From assembly GCA_025966435.1 (NCBI GenBank), contig JAICRQ010000029.1:1-14744 (forward strand): a stretch of DNA of 14,744 bases. The letters run 5' to 3'. This stretch comes from Anaerolineales bacterium. Its GTDB lineage: Bacteria; Chloroflexota; Anaerolineae; Anaerolineales; Villigracilaceae. Below are positions 1-7,567 of the stretch, piece by piece (the stretch's first letter is position 1; every line of letters starts with the position of its first letter). Both the position numbers and the translations under genes were made by a program. The notes beneath the pieces are model-generated. The model saw only the letters and a list, made by a program, of their open reading frames with translations, was not told the origin of the DNA and did not search any database.

Positions 1-1189
1 GCAGGAGTGAAGGATCATCTTTCAGCAGGGTAATGGCTTTTCGGGCAAGCTCCAATGCCAGTGTGTGATGCTCCGCTGTGGCAGTCGATTCGCCTGCTCT
101 GGCAGGGTCTGTTACCAACATGGGGTTGAGAATACCAAATTTTTGTTTGGCTTCGAAGATTCGCAGAACGGAGGTATCGAGCTGTTCTCGTGACACCTCG
201 ACATCTTCGATGGCCCGCACAAGGTTTGTAAAGGCTTCCCTGTGCATGGCATGATCACGATTGAAAAGCAGTATGTCTGCTCCAGCGGCAAAGGCAAGCA
301 GCGCACCCACGGGAGGTGGATAACCGTTAACTGCCAGCGCCCCCATCTCAAGCGAGTCGGTGGCGATGATGCCTTTGAAGCCAAGATCATCACGTAAAAG
401 ACTAGTTAACACCAAGCGGGATAATGTAGCAGGCATGCCTGGGCTCGGGTCAATGGCGGGAAAGGTCACGTGCGCAGACATGATTCCTGCAAAGCCTCCT
501 TGAATGGCACCCCGGAAAGGGACAAGTTCGATCTCGTTAAGACGGGTACGATCATGCGGAATGAGGGGTAGATCAATATGAGAGTCAATGGCGGAATCGC
601 CATGACCGGGAAAATGTTTGCCAAATGCCAGCACCCCGTTTTCCTGCAACCCTTGTGCAAACGCGATCCCATATTCAGCCACCTTAGCCGGATCTGAGCT
701 AAAGGAACGGGTGCCAATCACCGGATTAGATGGGTTATTGTTTACATCAAGATCGGGGGCGAAATCTACGTTGATGCCCACCGCGCGCATTTCGACTGCC
801 ATCGCCGCAGCCATGCGGCGGGCGTTCTCCGGGTCGCCCGTCGCTGCAAGAGCCATAGCAGAAGGAAATTCGGTGAAGCCGGTGTCCTCCGTGAGACGAG
901 CGACGCGGCCTCCTTCCTGATCGATCGCGATAAACAACCCGGGGTGCCCGCTTTCCAGGGCGATCGTTTGCAGCTCATTCGTTAAGCGCGCAACCTGCTC
1001 CGGCGATTGCACATTGCGCGCAAACAAGATCACGCCGCCGACGTGGTAGTCAGTGATCATGGCACGCAGTTCGGCATCGACAGCCGTGCCGTCGAAGCCA
1101 ATAATCATGAGCTGACCAACTTTTTGGTCAGTGGTCATACTTGCGAACGGGGTTGTTGGTTTTGGTGTAGCGGAGCCGGGGATCAGCAT
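1..1189 (-). CDS. nagZ: NagZ-type beta-N-acetylglucosaminidase (GH3), 3' partial
   Basis: Glycoside hydrolase family 3 enzyme expected to remove non-reducing GlcNAc from muropeptides or GlcNAc-MurNAc saccharides. The reading frame is open to the left edge, so the C-terminus is missing. Visible marks are the core start DQKVGQLMIIGFDG, the IDQEGGRV motif, KHFPGHGDSAIDSH (the His/Asp acid-base loop typical of NagZ) and ATDSLEM with the nucleophile Asp. After the barrel it continues into ARKAITLLKDD, the start of a second GH3 domain, as in two-domain Bacillus NagZ rather than single-domain E. coli NagZ. The start is uncertain: ATG at 1189 gives a short Pro/Thr-rich leader, ATG at 1138 begins at the core (MTTDQK), and GTG at 1228 is the earliest in frame; none has a good ribosome site. 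No signal peptide is visible in this frame. It is the last visible gene of the operon, 132 nt after the binding-protein gene. Confidence 0.9.
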   Translation of the reverse strand, partial: MLIPGSATPKPTTPFASMTTDQKVGQLMIIGFDGTAVDAELRAMITDYHVGGVILFARNVQSPEQVARLTNELQTIALESGHPGLFIAIDQEGGRVARLTEDTGFTEFPSAMALAATGDPENARRMAAAMAVEMRAVGINVDFAPDLDVNNNPSNPVIGTRSFSSDPAKVAEYGIAFAQGLQENGVLAFGKHFPGHGDSAIDSHIDLPLIPHDRTRLNEIELVPFRGAIQGGFAGIMSAHVTFPAIDPSPGMPATLSRLVLTSLLRDDLGFKGIIATDSLEMGALAVNGYPPPVGALLAFAAGADILLFNRDHAMHREAFTNLVRAIEDVEVSREQLDTSVLRIFEAKQKFGILNPMLVTDPARAGESTATAEHHTLALELARKAITLLKDDPSLL

Positions 1190-1272
1190 GGTATCACATT
1201 CAGTAAAGAACAGGTCAAGAAGAAACACGCGCTAGCGGTGAACAATTCACACAGCATAACCTTGAGCATAGG

Positions 1273-1305
1273 CCGACGCGGTCTCTTTTGCAAAGACCGC
1301 GTCGG
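1273..1305 (-). terminator. 12-bp perfect hairpin between binding protein and nagZ
   Basis: The arms CCGACGCGGTCT (1273-1284) and AGACCGCGTCGG (1294-1305) are exact reverse complements around a 9-nt loop. It lies 17 nt after the stop codon of the binding-protein gene. Neither strand has a T-run after the stem, so it is not a textbook intrinsic terminator. It may protect the 3' end of the abundant binding-protein message or partly attenuate read-through into nagZ; both roles are inferred. Confidence 0.55.
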
Positions 1306-1321
1306 TCTACACAGCTATAGC

Positions 1322-3238
1322 CTATTCAATCATCTGGATGTCCCAATCCTCGGCGAAGAAGGGAACATAGACACCTTCGTTCACATCATAGAACGTAAGG
1401 GGTGGGTACAGGAAAGTACTGAGCACCGCGCCTTGAAGCAGAACTGTATCTGGCGAATACAGGTTGTAGTTTCCCGCGGGAGGTTGGATGTACGGATAAC
1501 TCGTTTTGAACTCTTTCGCAGTGTTGGTTTCGCTGGGCTGCAATATACCGGTGAGGAACTGGCGCGCCACAGGCGAGTTGTTCTGGTTGTTGTTATAGAT
1601 CGGGTCATCGGGCGGCAGCCAGCCAACAACACGCGTTTGAGTATCCACAGGGTCAGTGAGGTAACGCTCGAACATCTGCACGACCGGCAGGTTCTCGTTG
1701 AACATGGAAGCCATGTCGGCAACGTATGGTTTCTGAGCTTCGATATCGAACCCTTCTGCCATTTTGTCGACCCATTCCTTGATGTTGATCTCTTTGCCGT
1801 CCGCCGTCATCTGCTCGTACGGCATGTTCATACCGCGTTCGCCTTCTGCTCCTTCTGGATCATTCTTGAAGCCAATGCCGGGACGCACGTTGTAATCATA
1901 GGACACGAACGGGTGGAAATAGGTAAAGCGCATGCCGATATCCATGGACATCTCATAATCGCCGGCTTTGTGTTTATCATTGCGCTCGGCAGATGGGTAC
2001 GGCTGGACGTTGACCACGATCCCGAATTCGGCGAGCTGCTGCGCCACGTTCTCGGAGGACGCCAGGTACTCGGTGAAGTCGGCTGGTACGCTTAGACTGA
2101 ACTCCATCCTGTTGCCCTGATCATCTACCCAGACGCCGTCACTGCCCTTTGTGAAGCCCAGGCCGGTCAGCAATTCCTCAGCTTTCGCCAGATCGTAGTC
2201 ATAGGTATTGAGAGCGGCAATCTGGTCCTCTGAAAGCCAGGTCGGCACTGCGGCATCGGTGAAGCCGACCATATACTGGATCGGGCGGCAGCTTTCCCCA
2301 AAGGCGACGGTGCAGTTCTCCACGCGGTCAATGGCGTAGGCGATTGCCTGGCGCACTTCTTTCACGCCCAGCGGGTACACATCATGGTTGAAGTAAATGC
2401 CGGGACCATTCGTTGCCGGACCGCCGAGAACGACAATATGAGGGCCCATGGCGCGAATCGCTTCCAGATTTGCCGGACTGTAGGCATTCGAGGAATAGTC
2501 CATTTCGCCGGAGAGATAGAGCGGCATATCCTGGGCGGTGTCACCCCAGTAGACCGTGACCGTGTCAAAGTCGATCTGGTCGGCGTTGAAGCCGGTCGGT
2601 ACCTTCACCATCGAGAGCTGCGCTTCCGTGACGGAGGCTGGGTCAATATTATACGGACCATAAACAACGCCAGACTCAGGCAGGAACGCATTCAACTCAT
2701 CATTGACAGCCGTGACCTCGGCGCCATCACGATCAGCGCCCTCTGCACGGAATGCAGCCGCCGCGTCCATCCACTGCCCATATTGAGAATAGGGCCGCGG
2801 CGAGTTGGAACGGACGATGGCGTCCAGAACAGCCGGACCAGGGGTGATAATCTGGAATTGAACTGTCTGGTCATCCTTGGCAACCACATCAGCCAGCGAG
2901 TCCCAGGTCCCGCTCTTGCGCATCCATAAAATGTCCCAGGTGCCAACAAGATCTTTGGAGGTTAAAGGGGTGCCATCACTCCATGTAGCGCCCTCGGGCA
3001 ACGTGATGGTGATGACGGCTGTGACGCCCTCCGGGAACTCCTCCGCTGGCACCTCTGTTGCTTCGGCAGTTGCTGGGGCTTCAGTGGGTTCAGAGGTTGG
3101 TGGTTCCGTAGCTGGCGGCTCGGTGGCCGGCGGGTCCGTGGCTGCCGGTGGCTCGGTAGCGGGAGGTGCACCACACGCACTTAACACTAGCGCGAGCAGG
3201 ACGATCAGGCTGAAAAGGGTAGAGACTTTCTTGGACAT
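1322..3238 (-). CDS. Extracellular solute-binding lipoprotein, family 5, apparently circularly permuted
   Basis: Membrane-anchored substrate-binding protein of the peptide/nickel ABC class, 638 aa from the ATG at 3238. That start is preferred over an upstream in-frame codon at 3298 because a purine-rich AGGAG site precedes it and because MSKKVSTLF then begins a clean lipoprotein signal with lipobox LSAC (Cys22). Residues 24-65 form a low-complexity PPATE-type linker. WSDGTPLTSKDL, a motif usually found about 80-100 residues into the mature protein after an N-terminal lobe, is at residues 86-97, directly after the linker. The expected N-terminal lobe elements (NLYSPD, STFLYPPLTFYD, YVPFFAEDWDI) are instead at residues 588-638, after the normal C-terminal region (VVGWLPPDDP, about 540-550). 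Family membership is secure, permutation is inferred from motif order, and the ligand is unknown; operon context suggests muropeptides. Confidence 0.9.
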   Translation of the reverse strand: MSKKVSTLFSLIVLLALVLSACGAPPATEPPAATDPPATEPPATEPPTSEPTEAPATAEATEVPAEEFPEGVTAVITITLPEGATWSDGTPLTSKDLVGTWDILWMRKSGTWDSLADVVAKDDQTVQFQIITPGPAVLDAIVRSNSPRPYSQYGQWMDAAAAFRAEGADRDGAEVTAVNDELNAFLPESGVVYGPYNIDPASVTEAQLSMVKVPTGFNADQIDFDTVTVYWGDTAQDMPLYLSGEMDYSSNAYSPANLEAIRAMGPHIVVLGGPATNGPGIYFNHDVYPLGVKEVRQAIAYAIDRVENCTVAFGESCRPIQYMVGFTDAAVPTWLSEDQIAALNTYDYDLAKAEELLTGLGFTKGSDGVWVDDQGNRMEFSLSVPADFTEYLASSENVAQQLAEFGIVVNVQPYPSAERNDKHKAGDYEMSMDIGMRFTYFHPFVSYDYNVRPGIGFKNDPEGAEGERGMNMPYEQMTADGKEINIKEWVDKMAEGFDIEAQKPYVADMASMFNENLPVVQMFERYLTDPVDTQTRVVGWLPPDDPIYNNNQNNSPVARQFLTGILQPSETNTAKEFKTSYPYIQPPAGNYNLYSPDTVLLQGAVLSTFLYPPLTFYDVNEGVYVPFFAEDWDIQMIE

Positions 3239-3334
3239 GAGGTTCTTTCTCCTTTCTCCTTTGTTTGATTTGTGAATCGAAACGAACGAAAGACTCAAAA
3301 CCGGTACTCTTATGTGGCTCGGTCACCTCCTCCT

Positions 3335-3523
3335 TTATGGCTTCTTGCGGCGAACCAGAACGACGATTATGCCGATGAACAACAGGCCACTCAGCAATGT
3401 AACCACGGACATGACCCGTTCGGCGCTACCGGGCTCGGTGAGGATCACCAGGGCCACAGATACCACAGTGAGCATCATGGCGATCCGAAACCATGCCTGT
3501 CCAGCTTCAGGATTCATTTGCAT
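3335..3523 (-). CDS. Small two-helix membrane protein
   Basis: Unrecognised 62-aa protein (MQMNPEAGQAWFR...), or 60 aa if the second ATG at 3517 is used. Two hydrophobic stretches are seen, about residues 14-29 and 37-57, separated by a short polar turn (TEPGSAERV), with a basic tail (VRRKKP) that suggests a cytoplasmic C-terminus. The start lies inside the end of the upstream ATPase gene (overlap about 11-17 nt) and no clear ribosome site precedes it, so translational coupling is likely. It sits between the last transporter ATPase and the binding-protein gene, so it may be an accessory subunit or a stabiliser of the importer; that role is inferred only from position. Immediately after its stop codon is an AGGAGGAGG run without a convincing start codon at the right distance. 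Confidence 0.65.
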   Translation of the reverse strand: MQMNPEAGQAWFRIAMMLTVVSVALVILTEPGSAERVMSVVTLLSGLLFIGIIVVLVRRKKP

Positions 3524-4493
3524 GTACCAGGTGGCAGGCAGCCTCACTTCCCCAGTTGGCTTTTTCGAGCGGAGGTACGATGTTTTCGCACACTTCGCCC
3601 GCAAAGACCGGACAGCGGGGATGGAACGTGCAGCCCGTCGGCAGTCGTAACAGACTGGGCATATCTGTGCTGCGCAATGCGACACGCGGCTTGGCGCGGG
3701 TCGCATCTGGATCTGCTTCGGGAATGGCTGACAATAACACCTGGGTGTATGGATGCTGAGGATGCTCTACCACCTGCCGCGCCGGACCGATCTCCACCAG
3801 CCTGCCGAGATACATCACCCCGATGCGTCCCTCCCAGGCGAAATATTTTGCCAGCGCCAGGTCATGAGTGATGAGCAGCACTCCTACTCCCATTTCATCC
3901 TTGAGCCGTGCGAACATATTCAACAGACTAATACGGATAGAAACGTCCACCATGGATACAGCTTCATCCGCTACAATGAACGTGGGCAGCACCGTCAGGG
4001 CACGCGCCACTGAGACGCGCTGGCGCTGTCCGCCGCTAAGCTGGTGCGGGTATTTTTCCAGAAAGTCGTCGGGTGGGGTCAGGTCTACGATCTCCAGCAA
4101 GTGGCATATACGACGCTTCGTCTCATATTCACCGCGTGTAAAGCCGTGGTGTTGTAGCGGCGCCGCCAGGATGTCGTAGATGGTTTGGGTTGGGTTGAGC
4201 GAGGCGTAAGGATCCTGATGCACCATCTGCACTCCGAGGCGATACGCTTTGCGGTCATTGCCTGCGATGGTCGCGATATCCTTGCCGTGATACAGGATGC
4301 GCCCGGCGGAGGTCGGCAACAAGCCGGCGATCATCTTGCCCGTCGTCGTCTTGCCGCATCCTGACTCGCCCACCAGACACAACATCTCACCCTGAGGAAT
4401 GGTCAGGTTGACATCGTCTACAGCCTTAATGGTCTGCCCCTTAACCGTGAAGGTCCGCGTGACGTGCTCCAGTGTAATCAGTGGCTCAGACAT
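3507..4493 (-). CDS. Peptide-type ABC transporter ATPase (DppF/OppF-like)
   Basis: Second nucleotide-binding subunit of the importer, 328 aa. The start is set at ATG 4493 (MSEPLITLEHV), with AGGA upstream; an in-frame TTG at 4520 is an alternative. Walker A GESGCGKT is at 42-49, the Q-loop MVHQDP at 90-95, the signature LSGGQ at 152-156, Walker B FIVADE at 172-177 and the switch His at 210. The Walker B tail reads DEAVSMVDVS, with Ala where Pro is usual. The C-terminal oligopeptide-transporter tail carries Cys288, Cys294, Cys302 and Cys320, the set that can hold an iron-sulfur cluster in related ATPases. It starts 40 nt after the DppD-like gene and overlaps the next small gene. It should pair with the DppD-like ATPase under the two permeases. 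Confidence 0.95.
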   Translation of the reverse strand: MSEPLITLEHVTRTFTVKGQTIKAVDDVNLTIPQGEMLCLVGESGCGKTTTGKMIAGLLPTSAGRILYHGKDIATIAGNDRKAYRLGVQMVHQDPYASLNPTQTIYDILAAPLQHHGFTRGEYETKRRICHLLEIVDLTPPDDFLEKYPHQLSGGQRQRVSVARALTVLPTFIVADEAVSMVDVSIRISLLNMFARLKDEMGVGVLLITHDLALAKYFAWEGRIGVMYLGRLVEIGPARQVVEHPQHPYTQVLLSAIPEADPDATRAKPRVALRSTDMPSLLRLPTGCTFHPRCPVFAGEVCENIVPPLEKANWGSEAACHLVHANES

Positions 4494-4533
4494 GAATGAT
4501 CCTGCTATGTTCCATTGCAACTTTTGGTGAACA

Positions 4534-5583
4534 TTAGGTCTCCGCTCGATAAGCCTTCAGGGCTTCCCGCGCGTGTGTCCAATGCCAGCAAGCCACGTGA
4601 TGCCCGGGCTCTACTTCGATCAGCGCAGGCTCTTCTTGTTGAGAGCGCTCATCAGCCAGAGGGCAGCGCGGATGGAACTTACAGCCGGTTGGAAGTTGGA
4701 TGAGATCAGGCGGCGAACCGGGTACGGAGACGAGGCTGGACTTGTCACTGGTAAGGGTTGGCACGGCCTTGATCAAGCCGATCGTATACGGGTGATACGG
4801 GCGGCGGAAGATAGTCCGCACATCGCCGACTTCGATGATCTTCCCCGCGTAGACGGTAGCCACCCGATCCGCCAGTTCGGCAGCCAGCGCCAAGTCGTGC
4901 GAGATAAAGAGCATCGAGAAACCAAGCTTGTCACGCAGCTCTTTTAGCACATCCATGATATTGCGCTGAGTGAGGATATCGAGCGCAGTGGTCGGCTCAT
5001 CGAGGATTAACAGTTGGGGTTCGAGCAGCAATGCCAGGGCAATTAGTACGCGCTGGCGCATCCCGCCGGAGAGTTCATGCGGAAACGAGCGCCAAACCCG
5101 CTCCGGGTCGAGCCGTACCATCGACAGCAACTGCCACGACCGTTCACGCAGCGCGGTCCCCTGCCGATACCCGGACAGATACCCGTGCGCTTTTGCCGTA
5201 TCTGCAAAGTGCTCCGAGATACGTAAGACTGGGTTTAAGGCGTTCAGGGCAGACTGAAACACCATGGCACATTCGCGCCAGCGAAACTGGCGCAGGTTAT
5301 CGCCCTTCAATGCCAACACTTCGGTCTCGCGACTAGCCGAGTTCGAGCCATTCTTGTAGCGGCGATAAACAATGCTGCCGCCGATAATATTAGCCGTCGC
5401 AGGCAATAAGCGCATCAGTCCCAAGCCTACAGTGGTCTTGCCGGAGCCGCTTTCACCGATCAATGCCACAGCCTCACCGCGCTCGACATCGAAGGAGATG
5501 TTGCGCACTGCCTGCACCTGACCGCGTCTCGCTTGATAGACAATGGAAAGATCGCGGACGGAAAGTGTAGGTTCAGCCATCAT
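4534..5583 (-). CDS. Peptide-type ABC transporter ATPase (DppD/OppD-like)
   Basis: First nucleotide-binding subunit, 349 aa. GAGGAG precedes two consecutive ATGs, and the second (5580) has better spacing from it, so the true protein may be one residue shorter. Walker A GESGSGKT is at 43-50, the Q-loop VFQSALNALNP at about 108-118, the signature LSGGM at 171-175, Walker B LLILDEP at 191-197 and the switch His at 229. A polar insert around residues 74-90 (YRRYKNGSNSASRETEV) makes the region before the Q-loop longer than usual. The C-terminal tail has Cys301, Cys307 and Cys332, but a Ser (about 314) stands where the third cluster Cys is expected, unlike its partner. It starts 11 nt after the DppC-like gene. 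Confidence 0.95.
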   Translation of the reverse strand: MMAEPTLSVRDLSIVYQARRGQVQAVRNISFDVERGEAVALIGESGSGKTTVGLGLMRLLPATANIIGGSIVYRRYKNGSNSASRETEVLALKGDNLRQFRWRECAMVFQSALNALNPVLRISEHFADTAKAHGYLSGYRQGTALRERSWQLLSMVRLDPERVWRSFPHELSGGMRQRVLIALALLLEPQLLILDEPTTALDILTQRNIMDVLKELRDKLGFSMLFISHDLALAAELADRVATVYAGKIIEVGDVRTIFRRPYHPYTIGLIKAVPTLTSDKSSLVSVPGSPPDLIQLPTGCKFHPRCPLADERSQQEEPALIEVEPGHHVACWHWTHAREALKAYRAET

Positions 5584-5594
5584 TCACTCCTCAG

Positions 5595-6482
5595 CTATAC
5601 ACCTGTGCGCAACCGTGGGTTGAATACCTCGTCCAGCGATCGGGCAAACGACACCAGAGCAAGCTGAAAGAGGACAATTGCAGCCATCGGTGCAAGGATG
5701 CTCCAGGCTGCCTGTGGGTTGAACAAAACCCCGCGCCGTTCTGCTGCGCTGATCATCACCCCCCAATTAGCGCTGGAATAGGGAACGATTCCAAGAAAGA
5801 CCAGCCCGGTCTGCTGGTAGATGGCATGGGTCATTTCGAAGATCGTCGAGATGGCAATGAACGACATCATGTTGGGCAGCAGCTCCCGGAAGACAATGCG
5901 CGGCGTACCCAGATCCAACATAGTGGCAGCCTCAATATATTCGCGGCTCTTCAGCGATAACACCTGGCTGCGCACTTGCCTCGCCAGAGCGGGCCAATCG
6001 AGGAGCGCCATCAACACCGACAACATAACAACATCCTTGAGTGCCAGCACTGTAGCCAACACAGCCAGCAGAGGAAACTTCGGAATGGTCAACCAGATAT
6101 TGACAAACTCCATCAGTATGCTGTCCACCCGTCCACCAATAAAGGCGCTGAACGAGCCAACCACGACCGCGATCAGCATGGAGAGCACACCGGTGACCAG
6201 CGCTATGGTGACAATATCCCTGCCGCCATTGATGATTTTGCGCAGGTTGTCTTGACCCTGAAAATCGGTTCCCAGCCAGTGCTCGGGCGAGCTGCCTTTA
6301 TTGATCTGAGCCACGTTGGCGGACGTCTCAGGCGGCCATAAAAGTGGGCCGATAAACGAGATTAGGATAATCAGCAAAGTCATGATAAAACCAAAGAGTC
6401 CCATTTTGTTGCGGCTCATAATTTTGAACGTCTTAAGGCTCTCGCGCCAGAAGCTGGTGATAAAGTCGTGGAAGGTATGCAT
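5595..6482 (-). CDS. Peptide-type ABC transporter permease (DppC/OppC-like)
   Basis: Inner-membrane permease of 295 aa with a cytoplasmic N-terminus, a first helix at about 27-50 (GLFGFIMTLLIILISFIGPLL) and the DppC-family extracellular segment containing HWLGTDFQGQD. The ATPase-coupling EAA loop is seen as REYIEAATMLDLGTPRIVF followed by ELLPN. Several further hydrophobic helices follow, ending near the C-terminus (ILAPMAAIVLFQLALVSFA). Its ATG directly abuts the TAG of the upstream permease with no spacer, a strong sign of coupled translation and 1:1 assembly of the two permeases. Confidence 0.95.
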   Translation of the reverse strand: MHTFHDFITSFWRESLKTFKIMSRNKMGLFGFIMTLLIILISFIGPLLWPPETSANVAQINKGSSPEHWLGTDFQGQDNLRKIINGGRDIVTIALVTGVLSMLIAVVVGSFSAFIGGRVDSILMEFVNIWLTIPKFPLLAVLATVLALKDVVMLSVLMALLDWPALARQVRSQVLSLKSREYIEAATMLDLGTPRIVFRELLPNMMSFIAISTIFEMTHAIYQQTGLVFLGIVPYSSANWGVMISAAERRGVLFNPQAAWSILAPMAAIVLFQLALVSFARSLDEVFNPRLRTGV

Positions 6483-7556
6483 CTAGTTCTCTTCTCCCAT
6501 GATGTGAACGCGTGGGTCAAGCCAGCCATACACATAATCAGCCAGCAGATTCGCAAAGACCACGGAGATGGTAATGATCAGGAATACACCCTGCATGACT
6601 GGATAGTCCCGTTCTGAGATGGAGCGAGCCAGCAAAAACCCGATTCCCCGGTAGGTGAACAACGTCTCCAGTAGTACCGATCCCCCTACGACGAATCCAA
6701 CAGAGATCGCCAGGCGTGTGAATAGCGGCAGTGTCGCGTTGCGCCCCACATACGCCGTAAGAATACGGCCATCCGTGAGCCCGCGCGCCCGCGCCACAGT
6801 GACATAATCCTCGCCCAGAGTCGCTACGGTATTGCTCTTCATTTGCAGCATCCACGAACCAATTGACGAAAGCACATATACTAGAAGCAGGACGCGTACG
6901 TGCCTGAATACATCGGTCAGGAACTCGAGCGTGAATCCCGGCTTGATTCCCGGCGACATTGCCCCTCGCATATCCATGATCGGAACGAGTTTCCAGGTGA
7001 GTCCCAGGAGAAGGATGGCGAGCAACCCGATGAGATAAGGCGAAATGGCATCCAGCGTGGCTGCGACGTTGCTCAACAGATGGTCGATCCAGGTGTCACG
7101 TTTGTATGCCATAATCGTTCCCAGCGCGATCCCTACGACAAAGGTTATCAGCAATGCCAAGCCGACGCTGAACAGCGTCCACGGTAATACCTGCACGATC
7201 ATGTCGGTTACCGACAAGCCGGCTGATTTATATGAGTGGCCGAGATCGCCGCGCAGTGTATTACCCAAGTAATCCAGATATTGCCCTGCCAGCGGTTGGT
7301 CAAGATCGATGTTCATCAGCGCCGCCGCCTGGTTCTTGGCGTCTTCGGCTGACATACCCTGTGCGGTCAACTCCTGAATCAAGATATCCACCGCGTTGCC
7401 CGGCATAGCCCGGATCACGAAAAAAGTGATGGTGGCAACCAGCCAGATACTGAACAAAGCCTTCGCCAGCCGCCGCCATAGATAACTGGATCTGATCTTT
7501 TGGATAGTACTCCACAATGTGGATGGGGTCGTCTGGGAGGTTGTAATCGTGGTCAT
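6483..7556 (-). CDS. Peptide-type ABC transporter permease (DppB/OppB-like)
   Basis: Inner-membrane permease of 357 aa. The start is set at ATG 7556 (MTTITTSQ); a longer in-frame version from 7628 would overlap the NamZ gene by about 60 nt and adds non-typical sequence. It has an N-terminal polar extension of about 30 residues, a first helix (ALFSIWLVATITFFVIRAMPG), a long extracellular loop rich in Ala/Gln/Asp (about 55-95), and the EAA loop EDYVTVARARGLTDGRI. The family-typical TYRGIGFLLARSISERDYPV near the C-terminus identifies it as the DppB-type subunit. It follows the NamZ gene by 11 nt without a clear ribosome site. Confidence 0.94.
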   Translation of the reverse strand: MTTITTSQTTPSTLWSTIQKIRSSYLWRRLAKALFSIWLVATITFFVIRAMPGNAVDILIQELTAQGMSAEDAKNQAAALMNIDLDQPLAGQYLDYLGNTLRGDLGHSYKSAGLSVTDMIVQVLPWTLFSVGLALLITFVVGIALGTIMAYKRDTWIDHLLSNVAATLDAISPYLIGLLAILLLGLTWKLVPIMDMRGAMSPGIKPGFTLEFLTDVFRHVRVLLLVYVLSSIGSWMLQMKSNTVATLGEDYVTVARARGLTDGRILTAYVGRNATLPLFTRLAISVGFVVGGSVLLETLFTYRGIGFLLARSISERDYPVMQGVFLIITISVVFANLLADYVYGWLDPRVHIMGEEN

Positions 7557-7567
7557 AAGATAATCAA

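Noticed and set aside
1007..2095. Long plus-strand open frame of about 362 codons
   Set aside because: It lies antisense to the nagZ and binding-protein genes, both of which show clear family motifs; its translation has no recognisable domain.
3044..3169. GC-rich repetitive DNA that could pass for a tandem repeat locus
   Set aside because: It is the coding DNA for the PPATE-type lipoprotein linker and needs no other explanation.
3239..3298. Upstream extension of the binding protein by 20 residues
   Set aside because: The extension has no ribosome site and would put a polar stretch before a textbook lipoprotein signal; ATG 3238 has a good site.
3090..3326. GTG-started frame (MTEPHKSTGF...) after an AGGAGG run
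   Set aside because: The Shine-Dalgarno-like run nearly abuts the GTG, and most of the frame lies inside the binding-protein gene in another frame with no domain-like sequence.
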